DNA from: Urechis unicinctus | Lineage: Eukaryota > Annelida > Polychaeta > Xenopneusta > Urechidae | DNA: 64,000 nucleotides | Assembly: GCA_034190875.2 (NCBI GenBank) | Contig: CM067348.1 | Span: 46,176,596-46,240,595, forward strand | Reading direction: 5' to 3' | In this document: positions 37,447-49,972 of the stretch, one piece after another | Position numbering within the stretch: position 1 is the stretch's first letter | How the letters are laid out: each line of letters begins with the position of its first letter | Notes under the pieces: model-generated | What the model was told of the DNA's origin: nothing | Database searches by the model: none | Seen by the model: only the letters and a program-made list of their open reading frames with translations | Program-made: the position numbers and the translations under genes

Positions 37447-37550
37447 CTTTCCTCGTCCTTAGGAAACCTAAAAAATGACAGGTCAGGCCGAGCAGAGTGT
37501 TTATTCGAGCATCCAAAAGCAGCGCAAAGCGCGGAACCTATCCCGGCCAT
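37447..37550 (-). pseudogene. THAP-domain first exon of P transposase
   Basis: ATG at 37550 in a good context (AAACATGG) opens a 34-codon frame, MAGIGSALCAAFGC and onward, ending FRFPKDEE before the splice donor. C9 and C14 fit the first cysteine pair of the C2CH THAP zinc finger, and SFFRFPKD is the typical THAP block. THAP domains bind DNA at the transposon ends. The later invariant Trp, the Cys-x2-His pair and the closing motif are not found, so the domain is incomplete. The exon sits about 100 bp inside the right terminal repeat, as expected for the 5' end of this gene. Confidence 0.85.
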
Positions 37551-37574
37551 GTTTACTTCACCGAAAAACACCAT

Positions 37575-37588
37575 CCGCTAGATGGCGC
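37575..37588 (+). promoter_or_regulatory. Subterminal motif with CTCF-like sequence, right
   Basis: CCGCTAGATGGCGC matches the common CTCF core pattern CCASYAGRKGGCRS at 13 of 14 positions. It also mirrors 34566-34579 at the other end, so it may simply be a transposase or host-factor site. It lies 25 bp upstream of the THAP exon's ATG. Confidence 0.35.
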
Positions 37589-37617
37589 TGTGAGAATACG
37601 ATAACCACAGGGTGGCT

Positions 37618-37652
37618 GCGAGTCGCCTATCTTGTAAATTCTATAATCTTTG
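37618..37652 (-). repeat. P element terminal inverted repeat, right
   Basis: Reverse complement begins CAAAGATTATAGAA and pairs with 34493-34526, with one extra base. Confidence 0.95.
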
Positions 37653-37659
37653 GTTCGGC
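37653..37659. repeat. Target-site duplication, right (GTTCGGC)
   Basis: Second copy of the 7-bp duplication. Sequence beyond it (ACATCTCCATGCCAATAGTGC) matches 50773-50793 in the empty-site paralogue. Confidence 0.85.
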
Positions 37660-38570
37660 ACATCTCCATGCCAATAGTGCATATACATATTGTCATATCA
37701 GCAGTCATCATCGTGTATCGGTAAGATTACTTGATTGTATATCCTATGCATATTACTTGATTATGTGCTGCGTGAATTAAGATACATATCCACATAACTA
37801 GCCGGTATGCGACCTCTTTATTGTCGGGGGTATTCAAGCTTTATGGGCCACAACTACGGATGAAGACCGATATACAGATATGTAGAATCCGGAGATGAAT
37901 TCAGAATTACGAATTACGCGCTGTTTGTAGTGAATCCAGAGGCATATAATGATATAACGTCGTAACCGAATACGATGCGTTTTCATCAATATTGTTTTGC
38001 CGTTTGCAATGTAGCTTTGGCTGCTGAACATTTTGCATAGAGCATGTCTCTATTGACGTGCATGCAGCACGTACCGATTTTTAAAATTGCTTAGTCAGTC
38101 ACTCATTTGATATTTTGCTGCGCGAAGACATCTGTATTTGTGACAATATTTAGATACACGCATGCTGAACGGATGATACTGTTAATGATTTATTGTTAAA
38201 ATGATGGTTAGTACAAATTTATTGCCCTGTTATATAATACGCACCGATTCAAAACAGAACATATGAAATCTGCCATGTTTCGCGAATCTCGCTTTGCCAG
38301 CGGATTCATGCGCGCGCTCATTCGCGTATAGCTACATTTAGTGAACTAATGAATACAATTAGTAAACTGCTTTTATATTTACTCCATAAGTTATACCTTG
38401 GCATTGTAACACTAGGTAAAAGAGTACTACCGTATCGCAACCTATACCATGATAACGCCTGTCGTGATATATCGAGTCTATTTGAAGGTATAATCGTGTG
38501 CTGACAGTCAAATAGCGTGGGTACCGTTCGCTTATAGCTGGTAATCAAGCTGATGGGTAGCACAAACTAG
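37653..38570 (+). repeat. Long repeat family, unit R2 (right of P insertion)
   Basis: 37660-38225 matches 50773-51315 in R3. 37999-38560 also matches 31380-32110 and 45170-45810, so part of the unit is itself repeated. The shared landmark TTTGCAATGTAGCTTTGGC occurs at 38000 and 45170, with a variant at 51108. No gene. Confidence 0.75.
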
Positions 38571-41500
38571 CATAGGTGGCACTCAATATTACCAGTGATA
38601 ACCCCTTTTCCAAATTCATCACTTCATTAACAGGATATCCAACTTTTTAATGCTCCTTACAATAATTATCATTCCTTGGTTGACCGTCCTACATTGGGAT
38701 TAGCAAGGTTTACAGAGCTGGCTGCATTTATCTGCTGATCACATCGAAATAGATTGAATTGATTGTGAAGCTCCGTTTGTTTGGCAGTGTCATTTAATTA
38801 AGTCAACTTGTTAGTACGAAGACGTTTATGTTTAAATAATGGTTAGAAGTGCACGACTGTGGAATATCACAATGAAGCTAACTTCGTGCAAGATGCGCCG
38901 CCATTTCACACTCGGTTGGCGTTCCTGATTGATTGTCCGAACATTCAAAGGTAATGACAAAACAAGCTTACAGCCTGGGCTGTTCAACATAATTAAACCT
39001 AACACCATGATGCTGCCACAAAGATGGTCGCGCTGTTAGCTATTGTTTAGGTGATTGATTTATGACATAGTGTCTTGATTTATAGATCGACGTGTAAAGC
39101 AAAGCCGTCTAGATCTACTGCATTTAATTGCTAACATGATGTGCAAACCTACGAGGTGTCATTGCACAGTAAATTGTACTTGCTTGGCTTAGCGAGCAAA
39201 GGTTATTCACTATCTTCTGACGCTCAACATCTTCTACCTTGATCAAACGAACAATGGGACGAACAATGGCATTTAATGGCTGATTTATTGAAATGATTTT
39301 TTGGTGCCGGTATTGTTATAACGAACCTTTCTCATAACTGAATTTATCAGCTTGTTCTTTAACTCAAGCTATAATCGAGCTTTATGTTTTAGATCATAGG
39401 AATAGCCACTCCTGAATACCAGCGTGCGCAGCACATCGACTAGAAACTGCCAGAGTGGTACCATGGCTGCAAGCTCAAGCCGGTCTCCGATTTTGCCGAT
39501 CAGATTGCAGGCCGCGTTTATAATAGGGGAGGGCGAATGCAGAATAGAAAATTGTTACGTACGCCTGTTGAAGAAAAAGTATGAAGGCTATCATCTGAAA
39601 GTAACAGACGCCCTACTAGCATGATGTAAGCCATACTAGTCAGCCAGTGACTTCACAAGGTAGGCAATCAATGACATCCAATCTGCAGTGTATGAGTATT
39701 ATAATCAAGAATGCCAAGTCTTGCAGTGTAAAAAAAAATAATTTTTTTCTGACTAGGTAATTTCACGAATCGATACATGTATTATGTTTTCGTAGCCTGA
39801 CATATGCTGTTTTAAACGTAGACAACTAGCTGTGATATAATCAATTAGACGCAATGTGAATCACCTTGTCACATATTTAATCGAATAAATGCAATCAATT
39901 ATCTCTCAAAACATTTGAATGGACACGTTGAAAAACATATGGCGCTTGACAATACTGTCGATATACTAAATAATGACAACATCAGTTGAGTCTGCCTGCT
40001 TGATCAATTAAACTTAAAGCTATGCAGTACATAAAAACAGCTAACCAAACTGTAACATGTAATAAACAGTCGCTGTAAAAAAATCTACGGCACAAAGTGG
40101 CTCTGTTGCTGAGTAATATTCCGACATTCCATTACATCTAGTTCATCCGAATATCGTATATGGTGGTGTACACTATTCTCACCAATAAAATCCTAAAACA
40201 AACATGCCGTACAAACGGTCCGTCATCCTGTAATGTGTATACACTAGTCTCGTTTAGGTTCACAAATCATCATCTACTAATAAAAAACTGCTAGGTTAAT
40301 GACATTCATTTCGACAATAAATACATTATTGAAGGATTGACAATAACAGAAGTCGAGTGAGTTATTTTAACTCCCATTTCTATTCACTGGCGATATAACT
40401 GTTCAATTCGAACAAAATATATGAGTGTGCAGGATCCTAATTGAAGTAAAACTAACCACGAGCTCGTCCCAAAGTACTTTTAGTTTTAATGCAGGCAACA
40501 GTTTACTCCAAACGTCATCTGGGTAGATACAGTGGTTAACGGGATAATTACAGGAGAAGGAACGTGTTTGTGCGGTTCGGTTGTGTTGCCGACCACGCCT
40601 GTCATTACCATGGCTAAATTGTGGACAATAACACGCCTTATTGTGGTTTCCAGAAGCGACCGCACTGAAATTTAAATAGCCTTGTATGCTGCAACACGAT
40701 TTTAAGGCGTCCTTGACGACACGGGTCGGTCGCTAGACATGGAAGCCATAACAATCCCTTACAATACTAATTGCCGTGTACGTGAATATATTTCCTGACG
40801 TCCTGCCGAAATGGAATCTCGTTGAGCAGATAGGCACCAATATGAATAAATAACCAATCAATTTGCTGGTGTAGGATCGAATCGCGCCAGGGGTCTTTTA
40901 GCTTTATCTATCCGTTCACGACATGAAATGTCTTGTGACGGCTGTCACGCTGATTTACTTATACATATAACAACACGAGTGTCGTACCAATCGGTGCAAG
41001 TAAATTACTGGACGTCCTACAGAATTCAATAATTATATCAACTAACATCATATTTGCATTCGGATGCGGCAGGCGTTGCAGGATGTGTTCTAGCAGAATT
41101 GGTTTCGTTATCTCAGTGGTACTGATCGCGGGTTGACTGAGCAATTATATATTGGCGCTCTGTCAGCGAGATTGATTAAGGTCAAGCGCTTATCTATAAG
41201 TCACAGGCACTGTAAGAACCACTGCGTTTCAAAACATAACCGTATTACCATCACTGTGATGTGTTCTCTACACTATAACTTTTACACTTAGCTAGTCAGG
41301 CGTTTATGTCAGTAACTTATCACCGTCACATGACTGCTACTACGAGAATCCGCTGCAGTCTACTTTAAGTAACCTGTTATCATTAATGGTTATTCTGCCT
41401 AACGTAGCATATAATTGAACTGGTCAGATTGCGTAGCAAAAGCGTATCTAATACAGAGACAACCCATGATATCTCTCGCTTATTTGCGAGCAGACAACAA

Positions 41501-44500
41501 ATCACCGGATACTTAAGCTAATACAATATCAGGAATTGCATGTAATTGAGCTTTGTATCAGTATATATCACAATTATATTGTTATATGTAATCAGATATG
41601 CATGATAAGTCATGTTCTATCGTGCGTAAATATGGATGCAACCTTCCAAGGGTATTTAGATATAAACATCATGCCTGCAGCTCCTGATGCATCGTCCAAT
41701 ATTCAAGCTGAACAGAATTTTAATGGATATGCTGCAATGCCCGCCAGATGTAGAATTCTTGCATATATGATTAACGTATAATAGGTGATAATGTATCACA
41801 TAATAGCAATAGATTGATGAACGTACCGATATATGACATGACGATGTGCCGTCAGGAGCCCATATTCGTAGCTCAAGATGCATGTGTTTGTCAACTCAAT
41901 TACCAAATGCGCACGTGCAGACCCAGTCAATAGGTTGCGTTTTACTAAAACAAATCAACGTAAAGCGGAAACTTCTTTGTCCACTCGACCGCAACTCCAA
42001 ACAAAGCGAGCGCATTACCCCGACCCCCCATCCTCCCCTGCCAACCCTACGCAACTCTACAGGATGTCAAACAATCTCAGTATATTGACGACAGAGGGTA
42101 GATATAGTCGAGAATGGTATAAAATAATGCTTGCATTACAAAGCTTTCGGAACAAACACTATCTAAAAAAATTCAGTTGTTTATCGAATGTGTATGCGCC
42201 CTATATGAGTATGTCCCTTACATGTTTCGAAGAAGGGGATCAAATTCTTTTTGAAACAGCCGGAAAAGTGTAAAGCCAATTATCAATGTTCCCTCACAGG
42301 TATTCGAATATAATGAGAGGACTGGGCACAAGATATGCCACATAGCGTCTGGTCTGAGACATAGCATGTATAATTCATTTATTACATAGTGGTCCAAAAT
42401 TGGCAATGCAAGAATATTTGGTAAACGTTGAGGTGCTGTCGAGTGGCTGGTGCTACAAGATAACAATCATCCTAATTCGCCGTTATAATATATGCCTATA
42501 AGCTCATTCAGAAAAACAACATAGCATGTCTATGGTTTTCAGTTCTCTAGAGTTATTTGTCGCCTAGTTGATAGCCTCGGAGCGAACTAAGTGCAAATAG
42601 TATTCATAACCTACAGGTCAAACATATGGTTTATTTGTCAGATGGTGTGTTTTTGTGGTGTTTTTTATCATTACTTCATCTTGGAGAACAGATGCATTTT
42701 ATAAGTTGTATAAAATTAATGTTGGATTGTTGGTTTGCATTAAATGCAGTGGTATGTACGGAGGCATGTTTGCCAAGCAATAGAAGCATCATAATATTCA
42801 AGAGTAAATATCCCTCCTTTTACACCTTATGACCGATAGCTCATGTTAAGTTGATTTGCAAGGTGGAGAAATGTTTTTAAGTGATTTATCTATCAGCAAA
42901 ACATATATACGTACCTGGTAGTATGTGAGGTCAAGCAACATAATGATTGAAGGTTAACGCCTTTGAAGCCATAAAGCAATTACGGGAAATAGCAAATTGA
43001 CTTTCGCTTGTTAAGACAATAGTGGATAGTTGCATCAATTATTTCCCGAACTCAATGCCATGACATTGGCTTCAAATAAATGTGCAGCGAAGCGTATAAT
43101 TGAATAATAGTACAGCTGTATAATTGAAATTGATTGCACTCTCACGTTTGGAGCAGTCCCTCGTTGAGGCGGATTATAGAAAAGACGGCATTATAGCTGA
43201 ATAATTTGCATTTACCGCATATATGTACGATGTAACTCGTCGCTCAGTCTTACGCTCAAACAATATATGTGGTGATTGAACATTTCAAGAATCGTCATTG
43301 GATCAATAAGCGGAATGTTTTTTTATATAGGCGGAATTTCAGTGTTTGTTGATTGTTCGGCATTCAGAAATGGAGATATGTTTTGTATTCACAAATATTT
43401 GTCTGATGTATTCAATTGATCACCTGGCAATAGGCTTTTGACAGGTGAAGACAGAACATATTGTTGGTTACACATGTTGCGTGGCAAAATATGTCATGCA
43501 CAGTTATCTTGCGTTTTGGCCTGATTTAACATAAACATCATATAACGGTAGTCGACATGGCTAAAATCTGCCACTGCATATTTGTCCTAAGCCGCATATA
43601 GCTGTCACTGATCTACGATTTCCTCGGAAATAACATTTATTAGGGACAACGTCAATGCAGATAACGCATGTATGGGCTACGTGCTTCTCTCATTCTATTG
43701 GTGATTCTTCATTGCCCGGGAGTATGGGTAATGTTTGCAAACCCTAGGTAATAATGCAGCTGCATGATTCACATAATGTACGCGATCGTTAATCGAGAAC
43801 ACACTACAGAGTGTTAATCCCTGTAATACATTTATGCATAGCAGTCTTTAAAATATTCTACATCATAACCTTTTTGTCATGAAAATCAAAGTGTTCAAAT
43901 ATGTTAACCAAATCAGATCGCGTAGCCGATAAATTCGTTGGGTTCCTAGCAACTTTGTGTTTTCATTTGTCAGAATTGATGGAACCTATATAATTATGAC
44001 GATTGCCAGGGTTCAGATGAATTGCAACAATTTTATTGAACAACACTAAACGGCAATCAACAGATATATCTACATGTAATTACTATCGTTGGATACGTAC
44101 GCGCAGCAAACTAGGTAATGTTTCGAGGATTTGCTACGATATAAGCTGGAAGGTGTATATTGAACGGGTGTGGATACCCTAATAAGTGATCAAAACCACA
44201 TAAAAAAATCATATTTTTTAAAGGATATGCTGGGAAGACACCGACAACATATCATACGTTGACGTGAACAGTTAGGCTCGTGCCAATAACCTAACAGCAG
44301 AAGTCGTGGCGACCTTTATTGGTTGTGCTGTGGACTAACTTTGTGTCACTGCTTGTACAATAAAATCCTCGTTATTGATTGTTTCTAGCCCTATTTTTTC
44401 TGAAAATGCCTACGTCGTTAATATAGCACAAGCAAACCAATAGAGTATGTTACTAGCGCGATTGGGTTGAATGACGCATTACTTTAGTAATTACTGCCAG

Positions 44501-44539
44501 ATAACGTCCTGGTCAGCGTCAAGCTAACGCTATTGTGAT
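38571..44539. other. Gene-free sequence
   Basis: I see no convincing gene or repeat apart from a candidate exon at 39463-39624 and a 131-codon open frame at 41878-42273 (plus). The latter has no recognisable motif and is within chance expectation for the window. Confidence 0.6.
39463..39624 (+). CDS. Candidate small coding exon, unknown
   Basis: ATG in a very good initiation context (GTACCATGG) opens 53 codons ending TGA. The composition is unlike the surroundings: higher G+C, and codons such as GCC, GCG and CGG in a run. The peptide begins MAASSSRSPILPIRLQAAF and has a basic KKK segment; I recognise no family. A GTAAGC just past the stop could be a splice donor if the frame were different. 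No flanking exon or paralogue is evident, so it may be chance. Confidence 0.2.
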   Translation: MAASSSRSPILPIRLQAAFIIGEGECRIENCYVRLLKKKYEGYHLKVTDALLA

Positions 44540-46740
44540 GCGCGCAAAAGAGGGGGCAGGTCGCAAAAAAAAATAACTCTGCAAGCGAAGGTGCGTTGCA
44601 CGATCATTTTTCTGGCGGGTTGACGGTATGCCCGAGAGACGTGATTAACTAATGCCTGCATCATTCCCTAATCCAGATCCCCTATGAATAACTGCAAAGG
44701 CAACTATTTACTAGATCATAAGAAACACATCGACAGCTGGTCACAGAAATAGTACAACCAGCTGCTGTATAATGCTACAAAGGATGTATTAAAACGATTT
44801 TAATGACATCCTTGTGTTTGGCTAATTCAATCGAGCCAGTTAATCAATACCATTAAGCAATAATCGTTATTAAACCTTATCTGCCGTAGCCTCAGTAACG
44901 TTTGCATTCCGTGATACTTGGGATTAAACTCACAAACACGTGTTAAATTTCTGTTTTGAGGGTACCCATTTGATATCATAATATATTTACAACAGTCAAA
45001 TTGCTTACAATATGAATTACTTATAACAATACGCTGATTTATCTTCAGACCTCACATAGCAGCTATTATATCGTCACTTAAATACGCATAGTTTGTTTGG
45101 CTGGTTTGAGCAGTCATCTGTCTGGTTTCTCTTTGCAGGTCCAAGAGTTTTGCGTGTTGGCTCAAATACATTTCCTTTTGCAATGTAGCTTTGGCGTGAC
45201 GTTCACCATTGAAAATATCGTTTGGTACAGAGTATGCCCTTGTGTGACGTCCGACTGCTAAGGCAGACACATTTGTGTTGTTGCCAAGTCATCTGTATTT
45301 GTTACATTATTTAGATATCCGATGGTTGTACAGATGGGCGGTTACCATCAAGGATGTAACATTAAAGCGAAAAATTATGAAAATTCTTTCTAATCTGCAC
45401 CGATTCATAACAGTGAAAATGAAAGCGGATATGTGGCGTGAATAATTGATTTGACCTGAGACAAAGAAAAAAACTAATCAAGAGTAAATTAATGATATAC
45501 GTTCCCCTTATAACGTTTTGTAACAATAAATATGGCTACATTTCGATAGGAGCCTATCGGGTCATTTGATATAATGGATGCCTAAAATATCGAATTGAAC
45601 ACATTTAGTCATTTTTTTTATATTGCAAGAAATATACCACTTACATATTTGCTTCGTAAGTTATGCCTTGTTATGTAACACAGAATAACAAGTACGACTG
45701 CATCTCTATGTATACCATGATAAACTCTGTCGTGTGTTAATCATGTGGAGCCGTCGAGTCTATGCGAAAGTTTCACCGATCTTACTGACATTATTCGAGT
45801 GACTGCCATTGCAATATATTGTACGGTCTGCCATGAACCTGTCAGAGTATCGCAAGTTAGAAGGGGTAAATATCTGATGCCACTTGGGCGCAAACGGCCA
45901 ACGCAATAACATTATATCAAATAGCACTATAGAGCATAGGTGCTGTGCATGTTAGTATAGACGGTATGTAATTTTATTCAGTCTGCATATGCGCAGTCAA
46001 CTGAAGGCGCAGGAAATAAGTAGTAAACTTACAGTCTTCGCAGGACAATTAACCCACGTTGTGTTATTATAACAATTTGTTTTCCAAAATATTTTGTCAC
46101 ACCGCTTCATTTATAATCCCTCTTGGCTGTTTTCATTGATGAACGCTGCTGTTTTGTACTGCACGAAAACCATCGAGTTTTCAAACAACCTCAACCTAGG
46201 TTTACAATAATATACAAGAGACTGATCGCTGAATTATAACAATGTCGATAAACCATTACTCCAAAATATTATTCTCTGATGATCTTTACACGATTGTTCA
46301 TTTTTTATTGTTCATCTAAAGGTAGAGGCAATACTCATCGGACATTGTCCTCTGTTGGATTTACCGTGCATTTTGAAGATAATCATCAAACATCGGAAAC
46401 AGCACACAAACAAATGATAAGGTTATGATATGTAATCCTAAATTACGATTTTTGCCACCTTGGCTGAACAAATGAAACGAGCAGCAGCTTCTCTAGACTT
46501 TTGGTGCAAATTTTTACAGTTTAACGACCCGTCGGAAACACCCGGCATGATTAGTTGTCTATAGCAGCCTTTATATAGTTAGCCATAATCAGTTCCCGGC
46601 AGGGTATCTATAAGCGCACTGGAATGGTTCCTAATGTCCGGTGAGCTGAAAGTTAACATCTTCCGGTCATAATACGGTATTGGCTACTGTGGCTACGCGG
46701 CGGAGTTTTACATGTGCCAGCTTCTAAGTTTAACTGATCA
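44540..46740 (+). repeat. Long repeat family, unit R3 (left part)
   Basis: Collinear with R2 and R4: 44640 (AGACGTGATT...TGCCTGC) with 30365 and 56645, 45060 with 31265, 45660 with 31970 and 57690, and 46500 (TTTTGGTGC...ACAGTTTAACGA) with 32760 and 58420. No gene. Confidence 0.75.
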
Positions 46741-49079
46741 TAAATATCTAAACAATTGAAATAGGGACGCGTTTGCTTGATTGAAATATTGAAATTCCAT
46801 TATTGGTATTTTTTGCTTATGTTGTGTCGCACCTTGGCACGCTTGGTATTGATAAAACGTTTACCCGCGTTGTAAAATCCGTGTGATGCAATGCACATTA
46901 TTATGTAAATCAGTAATATGTGACATGATTATCAAAACTCACTTTGTACCTATCTTCCGCTAATGCATGAAGACACAACCGACACACATGGCCATTCAAA
47001 TTTACTGAATGTAAATAATTATTTCTCATATCTTAGCAGCATAGGTATTGTTGTTTTGCTAAAACACCATATGGAGTCCGCAATGCCTATATCATAGTAT
47101 CTCTTACAACGCAGTGCAAACGATTTGATATCATAATGTAGAATTGACCAGGAACATTCATTAACAGCGAATCTATTTGCATGGCAAGGAGTTCGCAAGC
47201 GTTGGCAATATGATTGTGTGGATCAATTAAAGCTGGCCCAAGCTGTATGGGGTCATGGTTAAATGATTACCGTATTTTACCTTTCATTAATTGGATGATC
47301 TGATAAGTGCAAGGCTCACAGCGGAGAACGCATTATGCATTGGAGTTAAGTGTTCAGGTAAACAATATGTGCAGTAACTTACACATAAACCCGTCACTGC
47401 GTAATAACTATCTACACATAATATTACAAAGCAGCAATAATTTAAGTAGCCTAGTATGATCCGTATCCGCTAACACATCAATTCGCCGATTCCCTCCTAT
47501 ATTAAATACCACATATATCCTCCAGTTTTATTAATTTGCAAATGAAAGATTACTCGATAAGCTATTGCTGTGTATTATATACAAAGGAAGGAAGATATGC
47601 CCGGTATCGTATCTATATAGATAGCATATTGGAGGTAAGAAGGAGTTATAAGCGATATCTAATGCGTCCCTTGAATTTACAGGGCAATCACCGTAACCCA
47701 CAAATTGATATTGTTAGTTTAATTGGAGTCATGGTCCTCGTGAAGCAGCTCGTCAAGACAATTTCCAGTCCCGAACTTACATCATTTTACAACTCCTGAT
47801 TCACAATTGTACAAGATTGATATCAAGACTATCTTAATAATTGTCCTTGAAAGTTTTATTAAGTTCTGATATCATACTTCGCGATCGTCATGTTGTAATG
47901 ACTTTATACCTCCTTCACTTTTCACCTGAGCCCCACAAGGTGACAAATTACCTAGAAAATTAAGTCTAAGGCCCTCTCTAGCACAGCTGGTTGATTGGAA
48001 ACGGGCAGATTGACTTTGGCAATCTACACCGCTAAGATATGATATGGCTTTGCTTCTCTTATTGGTGTCGATCACCAGGACGACCCTGACAATGATGAAG
48101 AAGTTGGCAATCTTCATAACGATACGGTTTGTTTTGTCCAATTATTCTTTTCACCTAAAATAGCGGGTGACAAGGGGACATAGCATAACTATAGTTGCTC
48201 CGATCGAGCTAGTTCAGCTCGTAATTTTTAATATGCATATTAATTGCGTTAAGATCGGAAAATACAATCATTTTCAGTCAAAATAAATACGAGAAATGAC
48301 TATATACTAACCTGTCAATTGGATATAAATGAGTTGATCAGGCGCAGTTGTTTTTATCGTGCATTACATACATTGTATTTTATAATGCTGGCTTAATTGA
48401 TTAAAAGAACACAAGTGAACCTTTCATCGTGGACAAAATCTCGCACAAGAATGGGGAAAAGGAAAGAGTGAGATATAGCGCATTCATTATGCAATAGTCC
48501 ACGCTCAAAATTAGTTCAACTAAGTTTGTTATATGCACAAAATCAAACTAGAAATGTGTGTGGCAAACCATATATATGCGAACAAACCAGTCCGTTTCTA
48601 AATTATGCTTAAAAATTGCCCAACCTTGGAATAATCGGGAAGACGGTTGGTATAAAGGCTAACGAAAGTTGTTGAATCATAGATAAAAGTATGATTACTG
48701 CTACTGAGTTAGCCGTTGCATGGCTAATCGTATGTGGGGGACATATCTGTCATCTATATGAAATATGTCACCCATGCTACTTTGCAATCATTATCTGATG
48801 GGGTTGCGACGCATGTGTGAGAATTAAATCTATTTTCAGGTGGATCAGTATGTGATATTGCATGACAATATTGCAAGGGGGAAATCGGACGTCAATTTCA
48901 TATTTTCCTTTCAAATAGATTGCCGACCTAGAATAACAGCAAACTACTAGTCCGAATAAATTATAATCCCCTGTGCGCATACATTCCAGACTTAAACATA
49001 GTAACATCAGTAACAATACCGCAATATGTTTGCATATAAACATATATATATATGTATAGCAAACCCCAGCTGCGGCGCA
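46741..49079. other. R3-specific insertion or unshared segment, gene-free
   Basis: In R2 the flanking blocks lie only about 0.3-0.5 kb apart, so roughly 2 kb here is extra in R3 or lost elsewhere. Part of it (47172-47520) resembles 25685-25990. Open frames up to 89 codons show no motif. Confidence 0.5.
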
Positions 49080-49151
49080 AAAAAGGCCCGCAATTAAAGT
49101 TAAGTGGAGTCGATGAAGCCCATCCAGAGTGTTTAATCGGCTCTCGTTACT

Positions 49152-49161
49152 TATATAAAAT
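49152..49161 (+). promoter_or_regulatory. Conserved TATA-like block (R3)
   Basis: TATATAAAAT with the CCCCTGACACAACAAC block just downstream; counterpart of 33191 and 58702. Confidence 0.3.
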
Positions 49162-49956
49162 CATCCCCTGACACAACAACTTCACAGCAGTAAGCCATTA
49201 CAATGGTACATTAACGCCGTAATCATAAGCTTGGAGATTAATCCCGAGGCAGGCGAATTGCATGTCGTCACCCAATGCTGCTCCGTGATTCTTATTCGAC
49301 GCAATGTTATGCTGGCTTATTTACGATTAAACATAAGTTCGGTAGCGACCGGGTATTGTGCCTTTTATGGATGCAGAGGGCGATTTTGACAAAAGTAAAG
49401 ACGTTGTTATGCAGGGAATAATGAATACCATGGTGCAAAAAAACCGAACACTCTCTAAACAATCCAATTGGTATCAGATGGACACCGAGAGATCATGAAC
49501 ATGACCTGCAAAAGTGATTGCAATGATAAATAATCGGGCTTGACCGTATTCTACTGCATTCTATTTCACCTATTCACATTTATCCCATACATAACATTCC
49601 AAGTTCACTAGAGTTAGCAATTGTCACGGTCATGGTCATCACGCATATATGAGTGAATAATTCTTGTCCACACTTATAACAAGAGTATGTACGTTATTCA
49701 TTGAAAGAAGCATTGAGCGTTTGAATGTACGCATCGCGTGGGTAGTTTGGCCGGTTTAGTATATTTGAACACGGTAAGTCATTAGGTTTCCCAAGCGTCG
49801 TCGAATTATGGAAAATATATGTATCAGCTGTCAATGAGTTTTTAAACATAACGACTGACCACGCTTCTCAAAGAAGCTAACATTGCAGCTGAGTGGATTA
49901 ATCTTAGGTTATCACTCTTAATCGCCTCCCAGTGTAGTAAAATCAACCAGGGAAGG

Positions 49957-49972
49957 CATATGTCGACATATG
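49957..49972. promoter_or_regulatory. 16-bp perfect palindrome (R3 copy)
   Basis: CATATGTCGACATATG reads the same on both strands. It lies in a roughly 60-bp conserved block shared with R2 and R4. Confidence 0.55.

Larger units (their letters stand above)
34493..37652 (-). mobile_element. P-superfamily DNA transposon, 3,160 bp, non-autonomous
   Basis: A complete element between perfect 7-bp duplications. Both ends begin CAAAGATTATAGAA, and the inverted repeats run 34/35 bp with one indel. Weaker inverted similarity reaches about 85 bp inward. The minus strand encodes a THAP exon and a P-type transposase, damaged as described below. Insertion is proven by paralogy: the repeat unit at 50.7 kb runs uninterrupted through CTATTGAGTTCGGC into a sequence matching 37660 onward. 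The 3' third (34527-35422) holds no gene except a 450-bp imperfect palindrome. Confidence 0.95.

Noticed and set aside
41878..42273. 131-codon plus-strand open frame
   Set aside because: No recognisable domain, a proline-rich low-complexity patch and normal local composition; likely chance.
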